A DNA stretch of 64,000 nt from Tubulanus polymorphus. Its lineage: Eukaryota > Nemertea > Palaeonemertea > Tubulaniformes > Tubulanidae. The stretch is from contig NC_134027.1 in NCBI RefSeq assembly GCF_964204645.1, positions 22,866,485-22,930,484 on the forward strand. The letters run 5' to 3'. The position numbers and the translations under genes were made by a program. The notes beneath the pieces were generated by a model. The model did not search any database. It was not told the DNA's origin and saw only the letters and a list, made by a program, of their open reading frames with translations. Shown here one piece after another: positions 45,701 to 56,700 of the stretch (its first letter is position 1; each line of letters starts with the position of its first letter).

Positions 45701-48700
45701 GGAATTTCAGTCAGTGTCATTGATTCTGGTGGAACTATAAACAAATATTTAAATTCACGCTCCTTCATTAGCCATTCAGGGAAAGCGCATTTATATGAAC
45801 AACAATCTACAACACTTCATTTGATATCTGAAATAGTGTTTCATACTTACAGTGAACGGTAATTGTTGTATCTTTGTACAGATTTCCAGTTTGACATCTG
45901 TATTGAGCCTGATTCATAGATTTAGTTGCAGTAATAGATAATGTGCTAGTAGCCACAAACCCGTGATAGGCTGCACTAGTTTGACTCGTAGTTGGTTGAG
46001 AGACAAGTGCTGTCCATGTGGTGGAGGAATATATGAACCACTGAATCTGTACAGCCGGGTTTGACGAGTCAGTTTTACACTCCATCTGTTGATTATTGTT
46101 AAATAATACACGATCTGCCGGTTTCTTCACCATTGTCAGTGATGTTGCTTGAACTAGAAATAATTTGTTTCAATATTGTCAAATCCGAGGATGTTGACGA
46201 AACAAAATCACGTCAAAAATAGAACCACATTAACTTCACGAGGTTACGAGTAATTTGTAAACAATGTATAGTACTACTTACAGTTGACAGTTAATACGAA
46301 TTTATTAGAAATCATTGGTGTTGGTATACCAGCCCCAGAAGCTGTACATTGATATTTTGCCTGGTTATCTGTTTTAGTGACGGATGTTGAATATGTTAGA
46401 GGACTAACTCCCTGTTTCACAGTGCTGTCCTCTGATGTTCTAGTTATGGCGAGGTTCGGTACCGGGTTACCCCCTGTAGCTGTACACGTGAAGTCAACGG
46501 AAATGGAATCCCGAACTGGTGACGTCGGTCCTTGTAATGCAACACTGCTTGGCGGATCTGAAATGGACGAGAAAAATATTTTGCTAGCGGAAAAAAATTG
46601 AAGAATTGAAGCCGAAACGTCATGATTCAAAATAGAACGAATTTCATATAATTTCTCAATTCACTCTGATTAATGAACCTCTACGTGTAGTTTAGAAACA
46701 GGTTTCATTTGGTAATTAATCCGGTGCGAAATATTTTCGAATGATCTGAAATGATATATTTTAGATTTTAAACTTACAGTAAACGGTAATCGTTGTATCC
46801 TTGTAAAGATTTCCAGTTTGACATCTGTATCGAGCTTGATTTATAGTTTTAGTTGCAGTAATAGATAATGCGCTAGTAGCCACAAACCCGTGATTGTCTG
46901 CACTAGTTTGACTCGTAGCTGGTTGAGAGGCAAGTGGTGTCCATGTTGAAGTGGAATATGTGAACCACTGAATCTGTACAGCCGGGTTTGACGAGTCAGT
47001 TCTACACTCTATCTGTTGATTATTGTTTACTAACACATAATCTGCCGGTTTCTTCATCATCGTCAGCGTTGTTGCTTGAACTAGAAATCATTTGTTCTCG
47101 ATATTGTCAAAATCCGTGTGTGTTGACGAAACAAAATTATGTCAAAAATAGAACCGCAGTTACTTCATGGGAATAACGAGTAATTTGTAAAATATCTGCA
47201 GTACTTACAGTTGACAGTTAATCTAACTTTATTTGAAATCATTGGTGTTGGTATACCAGGTCCAGTAGCTGTACATTGATATTCTGCCTGGTTATCTGTT
47301 TTAGTGGCGGATGTTGAATATGTTAGAGGGCTTATTCCCTGTTTGACAGTGCTGCCACCTGGTGTTCTAGTTATGGTGAGGTTCGTTACCGGGTTACTCC
47401 CTGTAGCTGTACACGTTAAGTCAACGGATACGGATTCCTGAACGGGTGACGTCGGTCCTTGTAATGTAACATTACCTGGCGGGTCTGAAATTAAAAGTGT
47501 TAAAAAGCGATTATCTTTATCGATGAGTTATATGTACAACAGCAACAGATTATTCTGTACAATTTCATATTTCAGATTACCGGCCCAAATTCATTTGAAA
47601 TGCATTAAAACCTCATATTTATTCCAAGCATAAGCTTCTGCATGAAGCTTTTTACGGAGTTATTTCTCTCATTCAAATAGATATAAAATATGAAGTATCG
47701 AGTCAAGTCCAACAATAACAATGCATTCGCATGAATACATTTCTCGTACGTTATTGATGATGTTTTAATTGTTCCGGTTCGCTGGTAAACTGCCGCATAT
47801 TTTTCAAAGCCGCGTCTCACCCGATCACAATCGTGACGAATAGACTTCATGAAGAGAAAATATGGTGAATATCGATCGATGGGAAGATTCATTTGAATGA
47901 AATATGTATATCTGTTTTAATTAATGGGACATAAGGGGTCTAGAACACACCCGATTGAATAGGGTAAAATATGCCTCAGAAGAGTCCGCGTTTAAAGGAT
48001 AAACGCGTTTAGATTAATATTTTGTGGTAATCTGACGATATTTTCTTGCCTACTTCATTATTCTAGATAATTGCTTTATCCCGATGTGACCAAATGTCAT
48101 TTGATAAGGATAGAATCTGAAACTTTAACATAATTCAGCCTCATAAATGCACTTCATAATAAACTCCGTAAAGGAGTCGCGCGCGTTTCCCTCAGCTTTC
48201 AACGCAGATATAGGTTATAGGTACCTATAAATATCTCATTTCTTTATCGAAATCGATGAAACACAGATTTGAAAAACGAACTCCTTTGAATCCATTGACT
48301 GGGTTATTTCTAACAAATTTCTGTTACGAATTGCCTAATATGAATACTAGGTAAATCACGTGTGTTCATCTATCTTAACGTAATACTTACATAGAACATT
48401 GATAGCAATACTACCAGCAACTGATCCTGCTATATTCGATACGTTACATGTATAAAAACCTGAATCAGTTCTACTGATTCGTGTAAACCTGAGTTTATTA
48501 TTAGACTGTCCTGATAGATTGGCACCACTCCATTTATACGTCAGTCCTGTAGCTCCAGACTGTGAACTGTCACATGTGATTGTTAATTGTGAATTCTCCT
48601 GTACTTTGACGATGTTGTCGATGGCGGCGGTTGGTTCAGATGTTAGAACTGGTCCACTCGGGGGCGCTGTAAATATGAAACTATATTGGAAACTACGGGG

Positions 48701-51700
48701 GTTTCGGTGGTTCATTTATTCATAGATTTAGGCAATTTTAAAGAAATCATCAACATAAGAATTAATACATCAACATGAATCAGTTGTAGATCACAAAATA
48801 TCCGTGATAAAACGATAAGAGTAAAATCCCACTATAAATGAATTGATAGATAAAAAGTTTAATTCGAATGTAAGAAATATTACCCTCCTTCAGTCTAAAA
48901 TGACTTTAAAAAAAACGCATGTACATAAATACATTGTCTATGCATGAAATAAGATACGAATTACTGCACATTAAGTAATGGGGACAGGAGTATTGACATA
49001 TTTTGAAAAACAGATGTAATGGGGGCTGAAACCTTTATTGAGGTTGACAGAGAGTTCGGAATGAGTACAAATCAAAAGCGGATTCTTACTATGTGGTGTC
49101 TATAGTGAGATTGCTGTTTGGAAAAGCAATATTGGCTCCAGGGAATTCAAAAGTATGCCCGATTTGCAAAGAATAGAGACTACTTACCCCACATATCTAA
49201 TTTCACCCTCTTAAAAGCATCTCGTTTATGTTCCTTGATTCTTCCCAGTTTCCCCAATATAAAAAGGTTACAATCAGGGCAGTGAGAACAGAACAGGAAA
49301 ATATACTTTTTTAGCTTTGTGAAGTGCTTTCTCTAAAAAGGTTGATTATGTTACTAAAATTTCAGCGTTGTGCACACATAAAGTGAAATTGACCATGATT
49401 CTGGGGCATTTTGGGCGGCCATAGCCCCTTAATGCCCCAACCAAAAAATGCAAGAAAGCACTTTTACCCGATAATTTATTTGGAAGTATTGAAATTTGCA
49501 ATCAAACCTATTGTACGCTAAAATGGAATTGAAACCCACCTTTGAGCTCTCCTTCCATCTAAAATATCATTGCCTAAAAAGTTTTTATCACAAATCCTTA
49601 GAAGCTCCAAGGGAAAGACCCTGAACAACCACCACTTTAAGGTAAGCTTGAGTGAATGGAAAGAAATTCAGGTACGATTCACAGCTAGTAAGTTTACGAA
49701 AAACAGAGAAACCTAATCTCGAATTAAGATTTTGTATGAAAACATCCAAAAATGGGTTTTTTCCATCGAACTCCCACTCGAAGGTAAACTTCTAGGAAGG
49801 ATAAATAAAGGCTCAAGTATAGTATACGGAAAAGTAGAACGATGAGACTTTTCACAAGCAAAAATCAATGCGCCAGAGATCAGTGTAGGTTAGTTTTACT
49901 TGCCGACATCGCCGACATTGCCGACATTGGGAAAGAGATATTTAATGTCGGTTAGTTTAACTTGCCGACATCGCCGACATTGCCGACATTGGGAAATAGA
50001 TATTTAATGTTGGTGACCAAATCACAACTTCAGTTTCTATATAATCATACACCGGAGGAACTACAATCCCATATACTATACTTGATCCTAAATAAAGGGA
50101 ATTAAGAAATGTCAAAAGATGTCAAGGATGAGATCAGTTGACACTAAACATAAAATATAATCGACATAACTGCGCCATAGAAGAGGCGCGAATATAGGGC
50201 AAAATTTCAGATTCAATGTGTTCTAAGAAAAGGTTAGCTAGAGTAGGCGATAGAGGCCCGTAGCGAAATCATATAGCGCAAAGAAAATGCCATCAAATTG
50301 AAAATAGGCTCTTCTAGCGCATAATTCTAAAATATCAACGAGACAGTTAACTGAGGCAGGATAATTCAAATTACAGGACGGGAGTTAACGTTTGATAAAA
50401 TCTGAAGTGAGTTCCAGAGGGATCTATGCTGTGAATAGAGAGACTGTGTAAAAAGAAATGAACTTGTTACAATTAGGGGTAATGTGACGTCTTGTAGTAA
50501 ATCAATATCATGTTTGATATGAGAACCAGAGAACGAACCAACAAAGGAGAAAGCGTTTTTTCAATCGAGGATCCAGAAAGATATCAAGAGGGAGAGCCCC
50601 TTCTTGAGATGATAAGATGCGTAAAGGGACATTACTTTTACGAATCTTAGGGGGGCTGTAAGGATAAGGCGGTAAGCTGGGTAATCGGCTGGTCAATTTC
50701 ATAATAAATCTATCATCAGTAGGGTGTTAACATATACTGTGTATTTATGTTGGCAGTCATTTTAGACTGAAGAAGGGTGGCAGCAACCACCCTTTCTAAT
50801 ATTTCAAATATTAAACAAGTTAGCAATCAATTCATTTATCGCGGGATTTTACTCTTATAAATCAACATGCTACAAATGATTAGAGTACGTGTAAAATGTT
50901 ACACGTTTTACTCACGTTAATTTAATTAATAAAGCTTTTATAATGTTATTACTCGTCACATTTTTTAACTCGCAGTCAGTGAATTGTTCAAACCCAGATC
51001 ACATGGTGAATGCAATTTCACAGTCACTCTTCATCACTGAACACGATAAGAAAAATGAGATATTATTGAACTTTTTATCATTCTTACCTATTACAGTAAT
51101 TATTGTGTTACTATTTGGAAAAGAGTTCATGTAATCACACTTCCACTTTCCAGAATCAATCATCCGTACATTAGTGATACGTATACCATAGCGTCCAGCT
51201 GTGACGTCACATTCTCCTGTGTACCCAGTGATAGTTCCCCTAGGACAGTTAATCTCGTCAAACTCAAACTGCCCCGATTGGCCAGCTATTGTTATTCTGA
51301 AACCGCAGAAATGTTTTCCGGGTGGTGAAACCTGACATTGTACGACAGTGGTGCCACCTAGTTTTACAACTTCTGGTGATGCAACTGTCGTGAGTGTCGT
51401 ATCCGCTGCGTCTATACAGTTCTGCTGTTGTCCTAGAAATATTCAAAACCCTCATATATATAATTTGTTGACCAATCAAAACCTTAGGCATGATGTCAAA
51501 TGTTGTTGCTACACATGTATTAAGTCCCAAAAAAGGCGATCAGCAATCGTATTAACCGCATTGATTTACTATGGAAATGAAACATAGGGACCGAAAATTT
51601 TCATCGTTTTAAACGGATTTTTCATGTCATCGAGTTTGCATTTTTACTAGTTTCTCGTACAAATCATTGCCATACAGCGAGTTTCGTAATAGCACGTCTC

Positions 51701-52832
51701 GTATTAACGAGGTTCCACTGTATATAGACCATACGACGATCTCTAGAGAGAGTTCGAAACTTGGTACGTTTACAAAGAGGATTCAGTGACGAAAATCTGG
51801 TAAAGATGCATTGAGCGCTACAGCGTCTAGTGTTATAATATCTGTTGCTTTTCGGTTTTTATGAGAACAAATTGAATACTCCTGTTAAATAGAATCTTTG
51901 TTCGTTATCATTTTTCTTCTTTTTACACAGTTGGAAATTTAAGAAAATGTCATGAAATGCGCATTGTCAGTAATGGATCAGGTGATTGATGAAATCAGTG
52001 TAAATCGGGGTTTGAAACTGCCATTTGCTCTGACAGCGGTTAATTCGGCAACGATCGACAATTCAAAAAAGCAAAAACCTGGCTCCCTCATGCCATCTTT
52101 ACTGCATTTTCTACCTAAATCAAAATATATGAAACGCCAGGCTCATCGTCAATCCTACTTGCATTTCACGGTAGAAATATGCCTCCCGCGTCACTTTTGA
52201 GAAACCAGTGCGTGATGAGAAACACGGTATGAATTTTGAATGGCCTTAATTAGTGGTAGTATTTACCTGCTGTAGATCTAACGCAGAGAACAACAATCAC
52301 AAACACACACCAAACTACCGGTACATTCTGAATATATATTAGAACAATAAATTACTTGTGTTTGTCATAACCAAAATTTTCATTTCAAAATCAATTAAAT
52401 CGACGTCTCTTTGAAACGTGTTGATGGACTTAAAAACTATTTAACTATTTATAACCATATGTTTGTAATCGAAAGCAGTAATGCTAGATCTATTGACGAA
52501 TAAGCCGCCTGATCTCTCTAAACTCAAAATTGTTTGAACCATTTTATCAATGGAATGAAGTCTTTGCTTTGATTATGGAGTGCCTTTAAATAAAGTCAAG
52601 TCGTGTGAAAATTCGTTTGAGTAACTTATGAATCTGAACATATTATGGAACTATCGGTTATTTTTAATAACAAATCCATGTGTGGAACTAACACAATTGT
52701 CTTACAGTTGAAAGGTGGCCGTGCTGGCTATTAGTAATGTTTCAGGCCAGTCGCCTATATGCGTGTCTACGATTGTACTGCATATATATATATAGGCCTA
52801 TGTGTACTCACTTGGACGCGTTGGTCGTTCAT
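36407..52832 (-). CDS. Gene C: complete Ig/FN3 transmembrane receptor, 24 exons
   Basis: Full gene with joined length 4863 nt, an exact codon multiple, 1620 residues. Order: start exon, signal peptide, IgN, Ig module 2, then modules DPPSS-VKKP, DPPSS-VKKP-VPPES, DPPSS-VKKP-VPPES, the membrane-side Ig (11 Ig in all), FN3, membrane-proximal beta domain, transmembrane helix and nine tail exons. Tail tyrosine motifs are YAVV, YSNI, YAQV twice, YQTI, YQDV, YLHV and STYSEL, plus NPAF. It ends in a Glu/Arg/Gln-rich segment. The head-to-head partner is gene D. The architecture resembles nephrin-like adhesion receptors and allorecognition receptors in general layout only; ligand and function are unknown. 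Confidence 0.87.
37096..37200 (-). CDS. Gene C exon 23 (EPLYAQV)
   Basis: 105 nt, phase 1-1. GSVDSAEPLYAQVEKNKK and a lysine-rich stretch, ending NYEM. Confidence 0.82.
37385..37456 (-). CDS. Gene C exon 22: polar tail segment
   Basis: 72 nt, phase 1-1. VNGASGTDPINSNVDKSKK. No tyrosine. Confidence 0.7.
38112..38165 (-). CDS. Gene C exon 21 (EPIYAQV)
   Basis: 54 nt, phase 1-1. GEPIYAQVDKKKKRNQNQ. Confidence 0.78.
38542..38562 (-). CDS. Gene C exon 20: 21-nt micro-exon
   Basis: Between GTTTCAG and GTAAGAG, phase 1-1, encoding EDGVKKTG across the junctions. It could be optional because it keeps frame. Confidence 0.5.
38935..38961 (-). CDS. Gene C exon 19: 27-nt micro-exon (PYSNI)
   Basis: Between TTTTCAG and GTAAGC, phase 1-1, encoding DPYSNIDDLG across the junctions. 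It adds one YxxI motif. Confidence 0.6.
39383..39460 (-). CDS. Gene C exon 18 (DVYAVV)
   Basis: 78 nt, phase 1-1. GDVYAVVNKKPKSPP and NHVTTDDFG. Confidence 0.8.
39556..39617 (-). CDS. Gene C exon 17: tail linker
   Basis: 62 nt, phase 2-1. PASVPPPKDNNIDGH. Confidence 0.78.
39721..39859 (-). CDS. Gene C exon 16: transmembrane helix
   Basis: 139 nt, phase 1-2. A LIGGVVVGVLLLAIIVIVFV-type helix, then KRRREGQW stop-transfer. Confidence 0.9.
40068..40346 (-). CDS. Gene C exon 15: membrane-proximal beta domain
   Basis: 279 nt. FPSKYSVYVKYC, DQAYSYKLIV. FN3-like by size and pattern, not certain. Confidence 0.82.
40834..41139 (-). CDS. Gene C exon 14: FN3
   Basis: 306 nt. PSNLSVIAKTAVSVTLSW, FAVSYRAW, KITGLKPATNYQFKVKS: the conserved FN3 tryptophan, tyrosine and L-x-P-x-T-x-Y pattern. 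Confidence 0.9.
41473..41745 (-). CDS. Gene C exon 13: membrane-side Ig
   Basis: 273 nt. LNCRHNSTND, TQWNVIIQSVQASDFGSY, SCRLNNSVG. Confidence 0.87.
41746..42498. other. Gene C intron 12
   Basis: Conserved with 62356-63113 in the other arm, including GGACGCTGTCGTTGTAC (42037-42053), related to the ends of the 720-bp element. No exon seen. Confidence 0.6.
42499..42825 (-). CDS. Gene C exon 12: VPPES Ig, copy 2
   Basis: 327 nt. VPPESITLTQIPNGPVVHG, STIVWAYSSG, RQYRCSAYQ. Confidence 0.88.
42907..43206 (-). CDS. Gene C exon 11: VKKP Ig, copy 3
   Basis: 300 nt, one codon shorter than copies 1 and 2. Gene D retains only broken ends of this exon. Confidence 0.86.
43331..43606 (-). CDS. Gene C exon 10: DPPSS Ig, copy 3
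   Basis: 276 nt. DPPSSVILQGPTSPVQES start, YRCTATGAGI. Its counterpart is absent from gene D. Confidence 0.87.
43667..44128. repeat. Repeat segment shared with the gene D arm, rearranged there
   Basis: About 43900-44080 is the reverse complement of about 61770-61935, as expected for inverted arms. About 43699-43800 matches about 61150-61250 in the same orientation, which is not expected, so a local inversion occurred in one arm. Confidence 0.6.
44129..44848. mobile_element. Inverted-repeat DNA transposon, about 720 bp
   Basis: Ends are mutually inverted: TACGACGGCGTCCTAG at 44129 and its complement ending at 44848. Similarity continues about 100 bp inward through an ATTTATCTGCGTGTTTA-type stretch that recurs two or three times at the right end. 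No transposase. A possible short direct repeat TTTTA lies at both flanks. Related ends recur singly near 42035-42050 and 62805-62825. Sits in the long gene C intron between exons 9 and 10. Confidence 0.75.
45408..45734 (-). CDS. Gene C exon 9: VPPES Ig, copy 1
   Basis: 327 nt. VPPESMTLTEIPNGPVVEG, KTLTCTTDSSNPVSTIKW, GRQYRCTAYQNS. Confidence 0.88.
45851..46153 (-). CDS. Gene C exon 8: VKKP Ig, copy 2
   Basis: 303 nt, nearly identical in protein to gene D 60108-60410 (two visible residue differences). Confidence 0.88.
46282..46557 (-). CDS. Gene C exon 7: DPPSS Ig, copy 2
   Basis: 276 nt. DPPSSVALQGPTSPVRDS; the loop after NPVPN reads LAITRTSEDST, where gene D copy 2 reads LLISRTPVGST. Confidence 0.87.
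46778..47080 (-). CDS. Gene C exon 6: VKKP Ig, copy 1
   Basis: 303 nt. KKPADYVLVNNNQQIEC, IQWFTYST, INQARYRCQTGNL. Ig core C-W-C present. Confidence 0.87.
47209..47484 (-). CDS. Gene C exon 5: DPPSS Ig, copy 1
   Basis: 276 nt, phase 1-1. DPPGNVTLQGPTSPVQES start, LTCTATG and YQCTATGPG cysteines. Confidence 0.85.
48391..48666 (-). CDS. Gene C exon 4: Ig module 2
   Basis: 276 nt. TITCDSSQSG, TYKWSG, RTDSGFYTCNV. Complete C-W-C core. Confidence 0.87.
49802..50096. mobile_element. 279-bp inverted-repeat insertion (49810-50088) with 8-bp target duplication
   Basis: 20-bp ends GGCTCAAGTATAGTATACGG and CCATATACTATACTTGATCC are inverted copies with two differences. TAAATAAA flanks both sides (49802-49809, 50089-50096). 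The matching site in the other arm (56422-56429) has one copy of the octamer and no insertion. Inside are two 62-bp tandem units (49888-50011), each with three GCCGACAT-type repeats. An 8-bp duplication suggests hAT-like mobilisation. Confidence 0.88.
49888..50011. repeat. Two 62-bp tandem units with GCCGACAT repeats
   Basis: Units at 49888 and 49950, each with TTGCCGACATCGCCGACATT and another GCCGACATT. Confidence 0.9.
51088..51432 (-). CDS. Gene C exon 3: IgN
   Basis: 345-nt phase 1-1 exon: six cysteines and DSGKWKCDYMNSFPNS. Clearly diverged from gene D IgN around the INCPRGTITGYTGEC region, where gene D lacks three residues before NCPRG and has EPRYFGQC. Confidence 0.87.
51433..52266. 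other. Gene C intron 2, outside the inverted arm
   Basis: No resemblance to the matching gene D intron was seen, so the arm homology starts only at IgN. An 82-codon plus-strand open frame at 51952-52200 shows no recognisable domain. Confidence 0.55.
52267..52327 (-). CDS. Gene C exon 2: signal peptide
   Basis: Phase 0-1, encodes VVWCVFVIVVLCVRSTAG after NVP. Homologous to gene A 7103-7157. Confidence 0.8.
52812..52832 (-). CDS. Gene C exon 1 (start codon)
   Basis: Seven codons MNDQRVQ followed by a GTGAGT donor, homologous to gene A exon 1. Confidence 0.72.
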
Positions 52833-53769
52833 TTTTTTCCAAATATCCTCGCGATCAACATATCGATTATTTTGAAAGAAGAAATTGGTTTTAAGTTTAC
52901 AAGTATAATCACCGCTTCCTTTCAACGTCGCAATCAAACACGTATGTCAAACCTAAGCCTAACGATTGCGAGGTAATAGAATCACGTAGACGAACACAAA
53001 CCGGTAATCCAAATTTAGAAAACGTCTAATCAAAGAGAAACTTCGAAACTGAAAACGTCTGGTCGATTTTCACTTCCTGGTCGCATTATACACACTTGAT
53101 TTATATCTACACATACCTACATACAATATAGGCCTACCCGCGGCGTATGTGCCTAGTTGACAGCAGTACCAGTTACTTGACGACATTCTTCTGATTTATA
53201 ATGCCTACACTCTATACATAAACAGCTATTATAGTCCTATATTCTTGAAGGTTATTGATTAAGTATCTTTGTTCATTGCGGGAAAACCCACTCAGTATAG
53301 GTCTTGTATTTTCGTGTAAACATCGGCATTCAACACTGAATATCGATGATGAAACTGATTCTTGTCGGTATCATTCGCTATATTTACCTAACTTCCTGGT
53401 CGGAATAGAAATACGTCTTTTTTAAGTATTCATTCGACAGAAATTCTAAGCGCTCTTCATCCTGTTAATACGTAGATCAGCAATTTGCTTGAATGTTGTA
53501 AGTTAATCGTTTTACTATGAAGTCTAAATTTAAAAAAATCTTCCTTTCGCTTTGCTCTTGTTTTTTTTTATTTACGTAACGAAGGTCACAAAACTCAATT
53601 GCTAAAGGTCAGAAAAACACTTTATTTTTTTCAGTGTTATCACATTCGATTATAGTTACAGTTTCTTTATTTGTAATGATATTTGTCTAAAGTATTTGTT
53701 ATGTTATGATATTTGTATACTATTTTCTTATTGAAGGTATTCTGTGGTTCTTTGAAAAGCATATAGAGC
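52833..53769. promoter_or_regulatory. Divergent promoter region, pair 2
   Basis: 937 bp between the start codons of C and D. ACTTCCTGGT occurs at 53072-53081 and 53391-53400, as in pair 1. The second is followed by CGGAATAGAAAT, also matched in pair 1. No TATA element could be assigned with confidence. Confidence 0.5.
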
Positions 53770-53781
53770 ATGTATGGAAAG
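53770..53781 (+). CDS. Gene D exon 1 (start micro-exon)
   Basis: MYGK then a GTAAGG donor; matches B1 and B2. Confidence 0.6.
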
Positions 53782-56700
53782 GTAAGGATGAGAGCTACCA
53801 CGTATTTCATCCAAATTCATTTTTGTAGATTAAATCTATGCAGTTACATTGATTAACTAAAGCTTGTGACTGATAAATGCGTGGTAAATCATTATCTATC
53901 GAAATCCAAACGAAAACTGATTTCGAAGCCGATATCACACGTGACAAATTAGTAATGCACACATTAATTTTCGGTCCCGGTTTGACGGTGTTATTTATCA
54001 ACAAAATTTTTTGATTAACAAATTCACATCTAGCGCAGACAGACACCCCTGATATTCTAACATCAAGCAGATTGTGAAATCACGCTGCTTCAGTACATTA
54101 TCTTCATTACAGATGTGTTTGGCAGGGATTGTGGTATCATTTCTAATGTGGAAAGGAATAATCGGTAATATACAGTACAAATTTCTACTTGCAAAGCCGA
54201 CCACAAGTGACATGATTAATTAATTTTGCATTGTGAATGTAACAAAAATCATTAGAAGACATGCAGTCATCGGCTTTTCATGAGATTTGACATCAGGATA
54301 AAAGTTCCTTAATCCATTAGTAAGAACGCGCTAATCCGTGTACGCTGTAGATGATTGAAGAAATCCCGCAATTCGAATTTGAATGAAAAGTTTACTTTTT
54401 TATCGTAAAAAAATTGAATTGTGGGATTTCTTCAATTAATTCCTTAATCCACTTAGTATCCATAATGACAGAATATTTAATGCATAATCCTGTCCTTTTT
54501 CAAAGCAAATTTGATTATGAGAAGTTTTGTACATCCTCTACCCGACCATCATTACGATTTCCCTCAAATTTCAACTCCGACTCACTTCAGCATATCAAGG
54601 CCTAACAACTAATAGATTGACGCAGTTTATACTCAACACAGATGACCTGATACGTTTCGTAATTCAAATATATATTCTTACAACGATAACTCGGACGCAA
54701 TTTCATAAACGTTTTTCCTGATAAAAGTTTATACCAAGGAAATGCACTGTTAATGATATCTTGAGGAAATACAATCTGTGAGCAACGTTGCTAGAATGTT
54801 TTGACATCATATGAATGATATCATGCGAAATATGTAATGAATAAATCATGTATCTAAAATCATGTTGATTCAGTTTATAATCGCGTAAGTAGAAATCTGA
54901 CTAATTCCACGTTTTTGTCACGAATTAATAATTATTTGTGGATAGTTTTTCAACAACCTTCTCTGCATTTATAGAATAAGGCTTCGTATATTGACTTCAA
55001 CTCGAGTTATGATGTACCAGTTGATATCTGTCTAAAGTCGACTATAAACAAACTTTCATTTCCATTGAAAATTTCAGGGCAGCAACAGAACTGTATCGAC
55101 GCAACGGATACGACGCTCACGACAGTTGCAACACCAGCAGTTGTAAAACTAGGTGGCAGCACTTTCGTACGATGTCAGGTTTCACCACCCGGTAAACATT
55201 TATGCGGTTTCAGAATAACAATATCTGGCCAATCGGGACAGTTTGCGTTTAACTGTCCTCGTGGAACTATCACTGAACCCCGGTACTTTGGACAATGTGA
55301 CATCACAGCTGGACGCTATGGTATACGTATCCATAATGTACAGATGATTGATTCTGGAAAGTGGAGGTGTGATTACATGAACTCTTTTCCAAACAGTAAC
55401 GCAATAATTACTGTAAGAGGTAAGCATGATAAAAAGTTCAATAATATCTCATTTCCCTTATCGTGTTCAGTGATGAAGAGTGACTGTGAAATTGCATTCA
55501 CCATGTGATCTGGGTTTGAACAATTCACTGACTGCGAGTTAAAAATGTGACGAGTAATAACATTATAAAAGCTTTATTAATTAAATTAACGCGAGTAAAA
55601 CGTGTAACATTTTACGCGTACTCTAATCATTTGTAGCATGTTGATTTATAAGAGTAAAATCCCGCGATAAATGAATTGATTGCTAACTTGTTTAATATTT
55701 GAAATATTAGAAACATATCGGGTGGTTGCTGCCACCCTTCTTCAGTCTAAAATGACTGCCCAAATAAATACACAGTATATGTTAACATCCTACTGATGAT
55801 AAATTTATTATGAAATTGACCAGCCGATTACCCAGCTTACCGACTTATCCTTACGGTCCCCCTAAGATTCGTAAAAGTAATGTCCCTTTACGCATCTTAT
55901 CATCTCAAGAAGGGGCTCTCCCTCTTGATATCTTTCTCGATCCTCGATTGAAAAAACGCTTTCTCCTTTGTTGGTTCGTTCTCTGGTTCTCATATGAAAC
56001 AAGATATGGATTTACTACAAGACGTCACGTTACCCTCAATGGCAACAAGTTCATTTCTTTTGACACAGTCTCTCTATTCACAGCATAGATCCCTCTGCAA
56101 CTCACTTCAGATTTTATTAAACGTAAACTCCCGTCCAGTAATTTGAATTTTCCTGCCTCAGTTAACTGTCTCGTTGATCTTTTAGAATTATGCGCTAGAA
56201 GAGCCTATTTTCAATTTGATAGCATTTTCTTTGCGCAATATGATTTCGCTAAAGGCCTCTATCGCCTATTATTGACTAGCTAACCTTTTCTTAGAACGAC
56301 ATTGAATCTGAAATTTTACCCTATATTCGCGCCTCTTCTATGGCGCAGTTATGTCGATTATATTTTATGTTTAGTATCAACTGATCTCATCCTTGACATC
56401 TTTTGACATTTCTTAATTCCCTTTATTTATCCTTCCTAGCAGTTAACCTCCGAGTGGGAGTTCGATGGAAGAAACCCATTTTTTGATGTTTTCAGACAAA
56501 ATCTTAATTCGGGATTATAGGTTTCTCTGTTTTTTGAAAACTTACTAGCTGTGAATCCTACCTGAATTTCTTTCCATTCACTCAAACTTACCTTAAAGTG
56601 GTGGTTGTTCAGGGTCTTTCCCTTGGGCCTTGGATTTGTGATAAAAACTTTTTAGGCCATGATATTTTACATAGTAGGGGAGCTCAAAGGTGGGTTTCAA

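Larger units (their letters stand above)
48780..50890 (-). mobile_element. Penelope-like element fragment, minus arm
   Basis: In the IgN-Ig2 intron of gene C. Coding remnants read right to left: PPKIRKSNVPLRILSS near 50640 (Penelope-type RT finger motif, cf. P-K-I-H-K...PLR-I-S) and a GIY-YIG-like stretch near 49290-49180 (ILGKLGRIKEHKRDAL). About 130-bp sequences at 48812-48945 and 50729-50866 are mutually inverted, like the pseudo-LTRs known from Penelope elements. Multiple stops; inactive. Confidence 0.72.
40834..51432 (-). repeat. Inverted duplication, left arm (gene C ectodomain)
   Basis: Mirrors 55078-64000 exon by exon and also in introns, including the Penelope fragment. The sum of paired coordinates steps from 106510 to about 106260 to 104860, locating length differences at the 279-bp insertion and at the exon 10-11 region. 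Confidence 0.88.

Noticed and set aside
36407-52832. Assignment of gene C to cnidarian Alr allorecognition genes or to nephrin
   Set aside because: Only general layout is shared; no diagnostic sequence was recognised, so no symbol is given.
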